The notes beneath the pieces are model-generated. The model ran no database searches and was not told the origin of the DNA. It worked only from the letters and a program-made list of their open reading frames with translations. Positions 63,908-64,000 of a DNA stretch of 64,000 bases are shown piece by piece (position 1 is the first letter of the stretch; every line of letters begins with the position of its first letter). The translations under genes were made by a program, and so were the position numbers. Where the stretch lies: the NCBI RefSeq assembly GCF_000524195.1, contig NW_020170396.1, positions 874,127 to 938,126 on the forward strand. The letters are read 5' to 3'. This DNA is from Echinococcus granulosus (Eukaryota > Platyhelminthes > Cestoda > Cyclophyllidea > Taeniidae).

Positions 63908-64000
63908 CTGTTTTTCGCCTTGTTCAGGAGTCTCCTGGTAGGGTGGAGGAGAAGTTGTGGAGCAGGAAGAGAGAGTTTCTTGATGCTGCTTCTCCAGTGA
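63908..64000 (-). CDS. Candidate exon running off the right edge, probably of the IA-2-like gene
   Basis: Reading leftward from the edge, 31 codons (SLEKQHQETLSSCSTTSPPP then YQETPEQGEKQ) end at a donor CAG|GTATTA. A second frame is also open. The Ser/Pro/Gln-rich composition would suit a luminal stalk, but its membership of the IA-2 gene is inferred only from strand and position. Confidence 0.35.

Noticed and set aside
1..64000. CRISPR arrays, bacterial operons, rRNA genes or viral inserts
   Set aside because: No repeat-spacer structure, ribosome binding sites, rRNA-like blocks or viral protein signatures were seen.

Overview
The window is nuclear DNA of a flatworm, most likely a tapeworm. 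Every recognisable gene is a metazoan gene split by spliceosomal introns. Many introns are extremely short, either 34-37 nt or about 50-75 nt, beside a few of several kb. From general knowledge I associate that two-size pattern with cestode genomes. The species call is inference; the intron sizes were counted in the sequence.

Layout, left to right: 1-3.3 kb has no supported gene. At 3.3-15.7 kb (+) is a seven-exon gene whose C-terminal half resembles the Shroom ASD2 coiled-coil domain. At 18.5-25.5 kb (-) is a complete 11-exon SDA1/SDAD1 (60S ribosome biogenesis). Divergent from it, at 26.5-30.1 kb (+), is DBF4, the activator of CDC7 kinase. At 30.5-32.1 kb (+) are three exons ending in a PHD finger, which may be a continuation of DBF4. 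At 33.1-36.5 kb (+) is a six-exon disordered protein of unknown function. At 37.9-39.5 kb (+) is an intronless 528-aa propeller-like protein with Lys/Gly/Ser-rich ends. At 40.7-43.3 kb (-) is a complete six-exon ORC5, with a small unknown ORF upstream at 43.7-44.1 kb (-). From 44.6 kb to beyond the right edge (-) is a large gene for an IA-2/phogrin-type receptor tyrosine phosphatase (PTPRN family), with membrane-proximal luminal domain, transmembrane exons and a full but apparently inactive phosphatase domain.

DBF4 and ORC5 both act at replication origins and lie about 11 kb apart, but nothing in the sequence shows that they are co-regulated. IA-2 proteins sit in dense-core vesicle membranes of neuroendocrine cells.

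The least expected structure is a family of about 280-290 bp elements with TTAA ends and matching terminal inverted repeats. Three clear copies and one doubtful copy lie in introns and intergenic DNA. They look like non-autonomous piggyBac-type MITEs.
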